Source of the DNA: an uncultured Collinsella sp.
GTDB lineage: Bacteria; Actinomycetota; Coriobacteriia; Coriobacteriales; Coriobacteriaceae
DNA: 64,000 nt
Direction: 5' to 3'
Assembly: GCA_900767675.1 (NCBI GenBank)
Contig: CAAFZX010000006.1
Span: 23,944-87,943, forward strand
The notes under the pieces were generated by a model. The model did no database searches. It had not been told where the DNA came from and saw only the letters and a list, made by a program, of their open reading frames with translations. Each line of letters opens with the position of its first letter. The stretch's first letter is position 1. Of this stretch, positions 34,546 to 41,905 are shown in pieces. The translations under genes and the position numbers were made by a program.

Positions 34546-34914
34546 CTAGTAGCTGGTCATGTACTCAATGGTCAGGTTGATGATTCGGCGCTTCACGGCG
34601 TTGTCCTCGTCGGCCATGGCGTTGCAGAACGGCTCGCCCTGCATCACCCACATGCCGCCGCCGTCGCACGGCAGCAGCACGCCCGACAGCCCCAGCGCCC
34701 GGGCGACCTCTTCGGTCTTGGCGTTCGGCGCGGCCTCGGACGATGTACGGAACCAGATGTTCACCTCGGAGTTGCACTGCGTGCCGAATGCCGCGGTCGG
34801 CAGGTCGTAGGTGATGTAGGGCATCTTCGCCTCGCCCGGCACCGCCGAGTCGCGGTACACGGGAAGGCCGAAGCCCTCGAGCCAATCCTGCAGCGCTGCC
34901 GCCTTAGTCGCCAT
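34546..34914 (-). CDS. tail terminator / minor tail protein
   Basis: The 122-residue product has the length and position of tail completion proteins of the SPP1 gp17 / lambda gpU type, just before the tail tube gene. Overlaps the upstream frame by 11 bases. Assigned mainly by gene order. Confidence 0.6.
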   Translation of the reverse strand: MATKAAALQDWLEGFGLPVYRDSAVPGEAKMPYITYDLPTAAFGTQCNSEVNIWFRTSSEAAPNAKTEEVARALGLSGVLLPCDGGGMWVMQGEPFCNAMADEDNAVKRRIINLTIEYMTSY

Positions 34915-35257
34915 CCGGCACCTCCCACTCCTCCGCGCTGCACTGGCCGAAGCCAAACGACGCGCAGCACGGCGCGGCGCCGTCGTCCGCGTTCGACGTG
35001 CAGCGGAATACCTGCCCGTCGAACGCACGCTGGAAGAGGTCGCCGTACCGCAGCGGCTCGGCGGTCGTCACGGTGTAGACGTTCCTCACGCCGTCGTGCT
35101 CCGCGATGCGCGAGGCCGTGGAGCTGTCGCGCACGATCGCCGCCGTGAAGCCGTCGCCGACGGTGAGGACGGTCTTGAAGCCACCCTCACCATCAGGCTC
35201 GGTCTTTGCGACGAGCCTCGTGCACGCTACCGCCATGCGCTCGTACAGGCGGCTCAC
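34904..35257 (-). CDS. head-tail joining protein
   Basis: The 117-residue product starts at GTG 35257, which overlaps the previous stop as GTGA and follows GGAG by six bases. It has a beta-rich body with several cysteines (CTSNADDGAAPCCASF). Position between the connector and the tail terminator suggests a head-closure protein. Confidence 0.55.
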   Translation of the reverse strand: MSRLYERMAVACTRLVAKTEPDGEGGFKTVLTVGDGFTAAIVRDSSTASRIAEHDGVRNVYTVTTAEPLRYGDLFQRAFDGQVFRCTSNADDGAAPCCASFGFGQCSAEEWEVPDGD

Positions 35258-35670
35258 AGCTTTCTCCAAGGGTCGAGACGCGCCTTGAACTGCTGCCGCC
35301 ACGTGATGGGCGAGCCGTCGCCGCCGACGCGCGTGTAGCTGTAGCCGCCGAAGCTCTCGGATGCGTACGGGCTGTCCAGCTCCTTGGCGTGCTCGGTCTG
35401 CCACGCCGCGATCTCGTCAGCGAGGTCGACCACGGCCTGCGGGATGGCGAGCGCCCAGACGGTGCCGACGAACTCTTCGCCCGTGAGTCCGTTGTAGGGC
35501 CACGCGTGCAGCCCGTCGTTGAAGGTCGAGCCCGTGATGCGGACGTACTGGCCCTCCTTGAGGCCGAGGGCCGCGGGCGGCACGAGGCGGCCGTCCTCGA
35601 TACGGACGCGCCCCGTGCGCTTGTCAGCGACGAACCAGTTGCGCAGCGACAGAAGCACCTGCTCGAGCAT
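35254..35670 (-). CDS. head-tail connector protein
   Basis: The 138-residue product follows the capsid gene, where SPP1 gp15/HK97 gp6-type connectors are normally encoded. Family similarity is not certain; the call rests on order and size. Confidence 0.55.
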   Translation of the reverse strand: MLEQVLLSLRNWFVADKRTGRVRIEDGRLVPPAALGLKEGQYVRITGSTFNDGLHAWPYNGLTGEEFVGTVWALAIPQAVVDLADEIAAWQTEHAKELDSPYASESFGGYSYTRVGGDGSPITWRQQFKARLDPWRKL

Positions 35671-35678
35671 CTCTGCGC

Positions 35679-36560
35679 CTATCGCTTATCGGTGATGACG
35701 GCGGCGAGCTCGGGGCTGAGGGTCTTGACGCCGCAGAGCATGTCGATGGAGACGGTGTCGGTCTTGGTCTTCTGGTCGTAGCCCTGCACGACGCGCAGGC
35801 CGAAGCCGTCGTAGGAGGTAGAGAAGGCCTTGGGCGCGCCGAGCGGCATCTCGAGCTGGCGGGTCACGAGCGCGAAGGCGTTCTTGTGGAACGCGATGGA
35901 CGGCGTGTAGTTCGCCGTCTCGGCGGTCGTCTTCTGAACATTCTGGTCGCAGTAGAAGTCGAGGCCGTACTTGCGGCCAAGCGATGCCTCCTTGAGGGCG
36001 GTGCCGTTGTCGCCGACGGCGGAGGCGTTGGTGAACGCCTCGGTGTTGAGCAGGTCGGCCTCGGCCTGGGAGCCGTAGACGAAGCGGCGCTCCGTGGAGG
36101 GCGCCTTGGCGTCCACGAGGAACTTGCGGGCGGCGATGATGTCCGCCACGGCGATGGCGCCCTTGGCGTGGTCGACGCGGTTCGTGACGTCCTTCTCGAG
36201 CGCGAGCAGGTAGCCGTCGATCTTGTCGGCGAAGGCCTGCATCGCGGGGACGAGGAACTGCGCGGAGAAGTCGACGATGCCCATCGTCAGCTCCTTGGAC
36301 GTGACGGCGAACGTCACGTCGAGCAGCTTGTCCATCTTGACGGGGACCTTGCCCTCCGTGGCGTCCTGCACCTCGACCTCGGTAGTAAACTCCTTGGCCT
36401 CGAAGGTAGCGGGCTTGCGGACGGTGATGGTGTCGCCCACGCCGGCGACGAACTCGGAGGAGTAGTCGCGGTGGACGAGGTTGGCCATGACGGCGTTGGT
36501 GCGCAGAACGTCCAGCGCCTCGTTGGCGATGATGTTGGGTGTAAGGATGGTGTTCGACAT
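35679..36560 (-). CDS. major capsid protein (P22 coat-like)
   Basis: The 293-residue protein follows the scaffold gene. N-terminal TPNIIANEALDVLRTNAV and VGDTITVRKP are typical of the P22-gp5-like coat family with the HK97 fold. It assembles around the scaffold into the head shell. Confidence 0.88.
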   Translation of the reverse strand: MSNTILTPNIIANEALDVLRTNAVMANLVHRDYSSEFVAGVGDTITVRKPATFEAKEFTTEVEVQDATEGKVPVKMDKLLDVTFAVTSKELTMGIVDFSAQFLVPAMQAFADKIDGYLLALEKDVTNRVDHAKGAIAVADIIAARKFLVDAKAPSTERRFVYGSQAEADLLNTEAFTNASAVGDNGTALKEASLGRKYGLDFYCDQNVQKTTAETANYTPSIAFHKNAFALVTRQLEMPLGAPKAFSTSYDGFGLRVVQGYDQKTKTDTVSIDMLCGVKTLSPELAAVITDKR

Positions 36561-36569
36561 AGAAACCCC

Positions 36570-37133
36570 TTAGCCTCTCTGCTCCGCCTTGTACTTCATG
36601 TACTCGGCGGTGCTCATTTCGTTGATGTCCTTGCCGCCCTCGCCCTTGGGGGCGTGGGCCACGTCGGCGCCCTTGACGGTTGTGGTTGCGATGAAGTCGG
36701 CCCAGTCGGCCTTGATGCCCTCGGTGAGCTTGTCCGCGCCTTCGATAGCGCCGTCCTTGACGGTCACGTTCTCGAGGTCGGAGACCTTGAGAACGGTGTC
36801 GATGCGCTTGGGGTCGACGCCCGCCGACTCGAGCAGCTTTCGGTACAGGCCGCGCTTCTCGGCTGCGGCCTTCTCGCCCTCGACCTTGGCCTTGTAGTCC
36901 TCTAGGTTCTTGACGGCGGCCTTGTACTTTTCCTCGTACTCGCCCGCGCCCTCGCCCTTGGCCTTGAGCGCGTCCAGCTCCTTCTTGTAGCCGTCCGCCT
37001 TGCCCGCGGCCTCCTTGAGCTCGTCGCGCTGCGCCTTGAGCGCGTCCACGCTCTCGGCGTGCTCCTCGATGATCTGGTCGATCTTCTCGTCCTCGATGCC
37101 CATTGCCTTGAGCATCTTTCGCGTGAGTGCCAA
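36570..37133 (-). CDS. phage scaffolding protein
   Basis: The 187-residue product is almost wholly charged helix or coiled coil. The opening ALTRKMLKAMGIEDEKIDQII is the standard start of Gram-positive phage scaffold proteins. I chose the TTG start at 37133 because AAGGGAG lies six bases upstream and the family begins there; the ATG at 37115 would cut seven residues. It guides capsid assembly and then leaves. Confidence 0.85.
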   Translation of the reverse strand: MALTRKMLKAMGIEDEKIDQIIEEHAESVDALKAQRDELKEAAGKADGYKKELDALKAKGEGAGEYEEKYKAAVKNLEDYKAKVEGEKAAAEKRGLYRKLLESAGVDPKRIDTVLKVSDLENVTVKDGAIEGADKLTEGIKADWADFIATTTVKGADVAHAPKGEGGKDINEMSTAEYMKYKAEQRG

Positions 37134-37242
37134 CAGAATCTCCCTTGCTTCGGAATGGGCGGGTCCCAGCCTGTTGCCTCGGCAGGGCCCGCGCCGCAAT
37201 ACCTCGCGGCAAGGGTGAGTATCCAAGCGGAGTAACGCGGCC

Positions 37243-37665
37243 CTACGCGCCACCCCTCAGGTGCTTCTCGAGAATCGCCCGGTACGTATCGCCGTGACCC
37301 GTTGCCGCCTTGCGCAGGAAGTGCTTGCCCTTCATGCGGGAAGTCCCCTCCTCGACGTACGGCGCGTACTCGACGTTGGTCCCGATGAAGCAGTCGTAGC
37401 CTTTGAGTAGGTGCGTGACGGAGTTGCGCAACCTGCCCGTATCGACCGGACACGTCGCCTTGGCGTAGCCCTCCGCGACGAGGCCTATCTCCTCCAGGCC
37501 CGTCTTGTAGGCGCGCAAGAGGGCCTTCTCGACCTGCTCGATGTTGTTCTGCCGTATCTCGATGCACTCGGCGGTATCCAGCTTCGCGGCGTTTACGATC
37601 TCCTCGGTGATGAGGGTGCCGTGCCGCCCGTGGTCGCCGACGCCGCCGACGAGCCCGTAAGCCAT
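37243..37665 (-). CDS. HK97-gp10-like protein
   Basis: The 140-residue product has CPVDTGRLRNSV and VEYAPYVEEGTSRMKGKHFL, the signature of the HK97 gp10 family of head-tail/tail-completion proteins. It begins with TGATG coupling to the upstream gene. The family usually sits after the capsid; here it lies before the scaffold. Confidence 0.8.
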   Translation of the reverse strand: MAYGLVGGVGDHGRHGTLITEEIVNAAKLDTAECIEIRQNNIEQVEKALLRAYKTGLEEIGLVAEGYAKATCPVDTGRLRNSVTHLLKGYDCFIGTNVEYAPYVEEGTSRMKGKHFLRKAATGHGDTYRAILEKHLRGGA

Positions 37666-37886
37666 CAGTCGAGCACCTCGCAGCCGTAGCCAACGCGACC
37701 GTCGACGTCCGCCTCGATGGCCTCGATGGCCTGCATCGGCACGCCGGCGCACCCGAGCGTGCAGCCGTCGTCGGGCTCAACCTCGTCGCCGCGCCGCGTG
37801 CAGATGTAGGTATCCGGGAACGTAAAGCCGAAACCCAGCTTTACGGCGCAGTCGCCGCAGTTCGCACAAGTGAATAGCTCTTTCAT
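37665..37886 (-). CDS. small cysteine-rich protein
   Basis: The 73-residue product has CANCGDC at 7-13, C29 and CTLGC at 42-46, so it may bind zinc. No family recognised. It begins after a terminator and is the first gene of the scaffold/capsid run. Confidence 0.6.
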   Translation of the reverse strand: MKELFTCANCGDCAVKLGFGFTFPDTYICTRRGDEVEPDDGCTLGCAGVPMQAIEAIEADVDGRVGYGCEVLD

Positions 37887-37937
37887 GCCTGCCCCAATCT
37901 CTCTGCGGGCAGTGTCGCGGCACGGTCACGCGGCATG

Positions 37938-37961
37938 AAAAAAGCCCCGCCGTGGCGGGGC
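37938..37961 (-). terminator. terminator after the immunity gene
   Basis: GCCCCGCC and GGCGGGGC pair with a tight loop and are followed on the minus strand by six T. It lies ten bases after the immunity stop and before the next phage gene, so late transcription must read through it or restart. Confidence 0.85.
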
Positions 37962-37971
37962 CTGCTGTGAT

Positions 37972-38238
37972 CTATTGGACTTTTACCTCGTGGGCCTTGT
38001 CCATCTCAAGCTCGATAGCCGATGGACTCTCGCCTCTGAGGAAAAATGGAATCGGAAAGAAGTCAATCCTGCCCGTTTCCTTGTCGATGGCATAAGGAGT
38101 GTCGCCCGGGGTCATCTTTCCATCGAAGCCGAAACCGACGAACCAATGATATTTGCCCTCGTATGCGCACACTGGGCCATAACCATCAACGGCCTCCTCT
38201 TCCAGAATCGGCTTTATAGCCTCTTCCAATGTGAGCAT
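37972..38238 (-). CDS. probable immunity protein for the MuF-linked toxin
   Basis: The 88-residue protein starts one base after the MuF-toxin stop. It has an YHWFVGFGFDG block, then PYAIDKETGRIDFFP, which resembles YrhB/Imm35-type immunity proteins. In polymorphic toxin systems the next small gene blocks the toxin in the producing cell. The family match is by eye; the role follows from position and layout. Base composition is less GC-rich than the head genes around it. Confidence 0.65.
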   Translation of the reverse strand: MLTLEEAIKPILEEEAVDGYGPVCAYEGKYHWFVGFGFDGKMTPGDTPYAIDKETGRIDFFPIPFFLRGESPSAIELEMDKAHEVKVQ

Positions 38239-38239
38239 A

Positions 38240-40012
38240 TCAACCTCTTGTCGTCAGGCACTCGTCGATAAGGTCGCCAAACTCGGCGTCGTCAACTCGC
38301 GCGAACTCCGTCTCCTCGGCCTTGATTATACCAAAATACCAGCTCACGTCCTCATCACCGCTCTGTGGGTCTATGAACTTGATAGCGTTTCCCGTCTTTT
38401 CCGCAACGAAAACGTGTCGTCCGCTCTTGCCGCAAAGCGCGCGGTCCCAGGAAACGGAGACCTCGGCCCTCGCGTCCCCGTTTACCGCAAGGAGGAATGA
38501 CGTTATTTCTTTCTCCGGCTTATCGCCACCACGTTTCCAAGTGGCCCCCGGAAACACCTTTTTGTACGACTCGGCGCGCGCGAAGGGGTCATATGCCGAT
38601 ATTTTCCCCCATTTGTTCATCTTGACCGGCTTCGCAACGACGTCGAGCCCGCGCCGTCTCGCCTCATACGTCGGAACGCACCTTTGGCAGTTGTACGAGT
38701 ACCTGCCGTCTTTGTCCTTCTTTGTCTTGAAGTTCGGGTTGACCTTGGCGAGGTCGGAGCCCGCGGAATGCTCGCCCTTGATCTCCTTGAAAACGCGCCG
38801 GCCGTTGACAATGGGCGTCGAACCGGGCGCAAGCGCCGCGTCGAGCGCCTTCTGCTGGTCGCCGGCGCTCATCTTGCGGAACGAGCCGGACGGTATGCCG
38901 TAGTCCTCGAGCTGGCGCGAGACCCGCTTTCGCGCCTCGGTCTTGGATACGCCCGCTACATCCAGCTTGCGCTTAGTGCCGGGCATGTCCATGAACTCTG
39001 AGATGGTGCGGTTCGCGGGCTTGGTGCCGTTGACGGCGGGCTTGCCAGCCTTCCATTCCTCGTAGGTCATGCCCTCGGGCAGGCGGCTGAACCGCTCGCC
39101 GTCGAGCACGTCGAGTCCGTCGCAGCACGCCACCAGCGTGCACCGGCAGTTCGCGGTCTGGGCATACGGCGCCTCGGGGTCGCCCGGGTAGCGGCACCCG
39201 TTGCTGAACTTCTCGCCGACCTCGACCTTCTCGCGGTCAATCTCCCTGTGGCTCGAGCGCGTACGCAGGTCGAGCGTCGCCACCCATTCCTGCTGCACCT
39301 TGATACCGAGCCCCTTGGCCCTCTTGTAGCTGTCGACACGTCCGGCGTTCTCCGCCGCCGTCGTCGAGGTGCGCGCCAGACGCACCGCCGCCGCGCGGTT
39401 CGCCCCCGTCACGTCCTGCATGCGCTTGGCTATCTTCGGTATCGACTCGCCGAGCAGCAGACCCTGCGTGATCTGGTTGGCGATGAGCCGGCGGTTCCAC
39501 GCCACGTCCTTGACGACATTGACGGACGGCTTTGGCAGGTAGCTGTCGTGGTCGGTGAGCAGCCTCTGAACGGTCGAGGCGTCCTGCAGTGCGTAGGCCG
39601 TGTCAACGCCAACGGCGCTCTCGACCTGCCACGTGCCGTAGTTGTAGTTCTCGGCGTAGACCTCGGGCAGCCTGCCCTCGATGGCGGCGGCCGCGACGAC
39701 GTTCGCGTGCGTCATTGCCTCGGCGCACTGCTTGAGCACGATTCGGTAGCGCCTGCCCGCCGCGATCTTCCCGCTTCGCCAAGACCTGTATTGCGCCTTG
39801 GTGATCTCGCCGGCCTCGAGCCGCTCGCGCATCTTCTCGTCGTCGGCCTCGAACTGCGCCAGATAGCGCTTGAGGTTGGCGTAGGCCGTCTTGCTCGCCT
39901 CGCCGTACACTCCCGCCACCTCGCGCTCGAACGCCCGAATCTCGGCGTCTGAGAACTCGTGAGCGCTATCCTTCGCCATGCGCCGCCTCCAATCGTCGGC
40001 ACGTATGGTCAC
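38240..40012 (-). CDS. MuF head protein fused to a papain-fold (Tox-PL-like) toxin domain
   Basis: The 590-residue protein has an N-terminal minor head domain (phage Mu gpF/SPP1 gp7 type) with its conserved core at about 210-293 (RTSTTAAENAG, TRSSHREIDRE, NCRC). After a linker comes a C-terminal domain (about 405-590) with INP-like NPNF, YNCQRCVPTYEARRRGLDVVA (C442, C445), RHVFV (H533) and FIDPQSG (D548, Q550). These match the Cys-His-Asp layout of papain-fold toxin 1/glutamine deamidase domains of polymorphic toxins. It would be packed in the head and injected with DNA. GC is lower in the toxin part. Confidence 0.8.
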   Translation of the reverse strand: MTIRADDWRRRMAKDSAHEFSDAEIRAFEREVAGVYGEASKTAYANLKRYLAQFEADDEKMRERLEAGEITKAQYRSWRSGKIAAGRRYRIVLKQCAEAMTHANVVAAAAIEGRLPEVYAENYNYGTWQVESAVGVDTAYALQDASTVQRLLTDHDSYLPKPSVNVVKDVAWNRRLIANQITQGLLLGESIPKIAKRMQDVTGANRAAAVRLARTSTTAAENAGRVDSYKRAKGLGIKVQQEWVATLDLRTRSSHREIDREKVEVGEKFSNGCRYPGDPEAPYAQTANCRCTLVACCDGLDVLDGERFSRLPEGMTYEEWKAGKPAVNGTKPANRTISEFMDMPGTKRKLDVAGVSKTEARKRVSRQLEDYGIPSGSFRKMSAGDQQKALDAALAPGSTPIVNGRRVFKEIKGEHSAGSDLAKVNPNFKTKKDKDGRYSYNCQRCVPTYEARRRGLDVVAKPVKMNKWGKISAYDPFARAESYKKVFPGATWKRGGDKPEKEITSFLLAVNGDARAEVSVSWDRALCGKSGRHVFVAEKTGNAIKFIDPQSGDEDVSWYFGIIKAEETEFARVDDAEFGDLIDECLTTRG

Positions 40013-40025
40013 CCGCGCATAACGG

Positions 40026-40056
40026 AAAAGGGCCCCGACCGAAGCCGGGGCCCTTC
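40026..40056 (-). terminator. terminator at the end of the retroelement cassette
   Basis: AAGGGCCCCG (40028-40037) pairs with CGGGGCCCTT (40046-40055), followed on the minus strand by TTTTCC, directly after the CD1375-type gene. Confidence 0.85.
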
Positions 40057-40057
40057 C

Positions 40058-40168
40058 CTACTCGCCGTCTGCCTCTAGCATCTGGCGCACCTCGTCGCGC
40101 CAGCGCTCGGGAACGCTCTCGAGCGTGCGCTTGCCGCTTTTCACGGCGCGGTAGTAGATCTTCGCCAA
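40058..40168 (-). CDS. CD1375 family small phage protein
   Basis: The 36-residue product (YYRAVKSGKRTLESVPERW at 5-23) fits the CD1375 family of tiny phage proteins found after tail-fibre and XkdW-like genes. It starts with TTG, with GGAGG nine bases upstream, two bases after the preceding stop. Function unknown. Confidence 0.7.
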   Translation of the reverse strand: MAKIYYRAVKSGKRTLESVPERWRDEVRQMLEADGE

Positions 40169-40169
40169 G

Positions 40170-40511
40170 TTACTCACCTCCAACGATGTCGCCGAGCTCG
40201 AGAAGGGCCGCTTGCGAGTCGGCGACCTGCTGCTGGAGCGATGCGATCTGCTCCTCCATGCTCATGCCGTCCGCCTCGTGTGCCGTCCAGACGGTGTCAA
40301 AGTCGGCCTTTGCGCCATCGACCGTCAGCTCGCCCGTCGGGTCGGTGAAGTGCAGCTCCTCGTAGGTGAACACCTTCACCTTGACGGAACCGCCCTCGCC
40401 TCCCTGCTCCTCGCGCTCGCCCTCGGCGATGCCGCGGCGCAGCCAGACGTCGGTCCCCGCGATCTCGACCGTCTCGGGCCTCTCGCCCGTTCGCTCCGAC
40501 TTCACAACCAT
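40170..40511 (-). CDS. XkdW-like tail-module protein
   Basis: The 113-residue product has a beta-rich N-terminal part, the block YEELHFTDPTGELTVDGAKAD at about 50-70 and a helical end (MEEQIASLQQQVADSQAALL). It resembles short proteins encoded after tail fibres in Gram-positive phages. AGGAGG precedes ATG 40511. It lies between the reverse transcriptase and the CD1375-type gene. It is too acidic to be the basic accessory (Avd) protein of retroelements. Confidence 0.55.
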   Translation of the reverse strand: MVVKSERTGERPETVEIAGTDVWLRRGIAEGEREEQGGEGGSVKVKVFTYEELHFTDPTGELTVDGAKADFDTVWTAHEADGMSMEEQIASLQQQVADSQAALLELGDIVGGE

Positions 40512-40522
40512 ATTTTTTCCTC

Positions 40523-41554
40523 CTAACCCACGGCCCTCGCCGCGTTGAATATGCACCGCTTGACGTTCATCTGGTGCTCCATGACAGCCGTTTTCAGCCA
40601 GCCCCAGTAAGAGCACACGCGCCTCGCCAAGCGCTCGGTGCGCCTGCGCATGTAGCGCGCGAACGCGCGTCGCAGTCGTTTCCAGAGCCTCTTTCGCAAG
40701 TCGACCCGGCGCCCGCGAGCGCACCAGATGCGATAGCCCGCGAAGTCGATGGGCTCGGCGCCGTTGCGCCTCACCTTCCACGGCTTCAGCGACAATCCTA
40801 GCCGCCCCAAAACGCGTGCGGCGATGGCCGCGGCCTTCCTGAGCGAGCGCTTTGAGTTGCCGAGAAAATAGCCGTCGTCGGCGTACCACACCTGACATCC
40901 CGCGAGCCTCACGCGCTTGCCGCGCCGCTCCTTCGCCGCCTCCTCGACCGCGTGGTACGCGAACGAGATCACGAACGCCGCCAACCGAAGCGACAGGTAG
41001 CTGCCGAGGATAAGGACGCCGTTCATCGTCGACAGCAGCGAATGGAGCAGGTAGAGGACTTGGCTGTTCTTGACGTAGCGCGCCACCAGACCCTCCACTA
41101 TCGCCGTTTGCATCGAGCCGTAGCAGTTGCGGATGTCGACGTGTACGTGGTAGGCGAAGCGATGAACCGCGCGCCTGAGCTTGCGCATCCCCAGCGCCAC
41201 ACCCTTGCCCTTGACGCCGCTCGACACCTGCCAGAAGCCGACCTTGGCGGCAAGGAGCGGCTCGAGTGCCCCAACGCACAGGTAGTTGCACACCTGCCGC
41301 TTGATACTCTCGACGCTTATCTCGCGCAGCTTGCCGCTGTTCGGGTCGTGCTTCAGGTAGGTTCGAATCGGCTCGAACGTAAGCGTCTCAGTCGAGAGCT
41401 CTAGCCAGATGCGGTCGACGAACGCCGTTTCGGTGCCGTATTCGTCGGCGACGCGCCAGCCGTTCTCCTTGCCGGAGTCGCTTTTCTTCCATCGGTGCAG
41501 GGCCTCGACGACGCTCTTGCGCGTGAACTCGAGGCCCTTGCAGTAGGTTTTCAT
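40523..41554 (-). CDS. reverse transcriptase of a diversity-generating retroelement
   Basis: The 343-residue enzyme copies the template repeat RNA with errors at adenines. It has RT motif 3 (HVHVDIRNCYGS, catalytic D140), the motif 5 VWYADDGYFLG (YADD 224-227) and the FAGYRIW block (271-277) typical of group-II-intron-like and DGR enzymes. Motif 4, usually GxxxSQ in DGR enzymes, reads GSYLSL (184-189) here. There is no maturase or endonuclease domain. It lies 163 bases after the template repeat. The start ATG 41554 is the first in frame. Confidence 0.93.
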   Translation of the reverse strand: MKTYCKGLEFTRKSVVEALHRWKKSDSGKENGWRVADEYGTETAFVDRIWLELSTETLTFEPIRTYLKHDPNSGKLREISVESIKRQVCNYLCVGALEPLLAAKVGFWQVSSGVKGKGVALGMRKLRRAVHRFAYHVHVDIRNCYGSMQTAIVEGLVARYVKNSQVLYLLHSLLSTMNGVLILGSYLSLRLAAFVISFAYHAVEEAAKERRGKRVRLAGCQVWYADDGYFLGNSKRSLRKAAAIAARVLGRLGLSLKPWKVRRNGAEPIDFAGYRIWCARGRRVDLRKRLWKRLRRAFARYMRRRTERLARRVCSYWGWLKTAVMEHQMNVKRCIFNAARAVG

Positions 41555-41717
41555 AGATCAAAGCTCTTTCTGTCTGTCATACGAGCGTTCGCCTTGCGGC
41601 TACCAGCCCGTGAGCCTTGCGGACAAATTTCACTCAAAGGAGTCAGGCTGAGCCGCGTCCCGCCAGAAAGCGGCGGGCGCGGTAGACACGGTGCGAGTAG
41701 AGATTTATAGACAGATT
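41555..41717 (-). ncRNA. DGR template RNA downstream segment
   Basis: The 163 bases between the template repeat and the reverse transcriptase start have no gene. In DGR systems this part of the template transcript folds and recruits the enzyme for cDNA priming. A stem CCCGCCagaaaGCGGCGGGCG is visible near 41657-41677. Confidence 0.55.
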
Positions 41718-41824
41718 GCCGGGAGACGAAGTTCCAAGTGGCCCTACCGGACCTGTTCCTCGAGTTCGCGTAACGAAGACCGGCATTCGAGCCGTTCCTC
41801 AGGTTGCCGAGGAACTGAACCAGA
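41718..41824 (-). repeat. DGR template repeat (TR)
   Basis: The 107-base template is 213 bases from the variable repeat (41931-42037) and matches it at 93 of 107 positions. The 14 differences are all at template adenines (coding strand). It has several AAC codons, which is typical of templates because random change at their two A give many amino acids. It is non-coding itself. Confidence 0.95.
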
Positions 41825-41905
41825 AACCAGCGCCGCCCTCACCGTGAATCCCTGTTTGGGGTTAGGAGGGGGCCAGCCCCCTCTCAGGGCTACGCCCTGA
41901 TTCAC
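41825..41905 (-). other. structured spacer between VR and TR
   Basis: Read on the minus strand after the target stop, the spacer has stems CAGGGCgtaGCCCTG and GAGGGGGCtgGCCCCCTC, enclosed by GTGAATC/GATTCAC. It may end the target mRNA or fold the 5' part of the template RNA. Confidence 0.55.
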
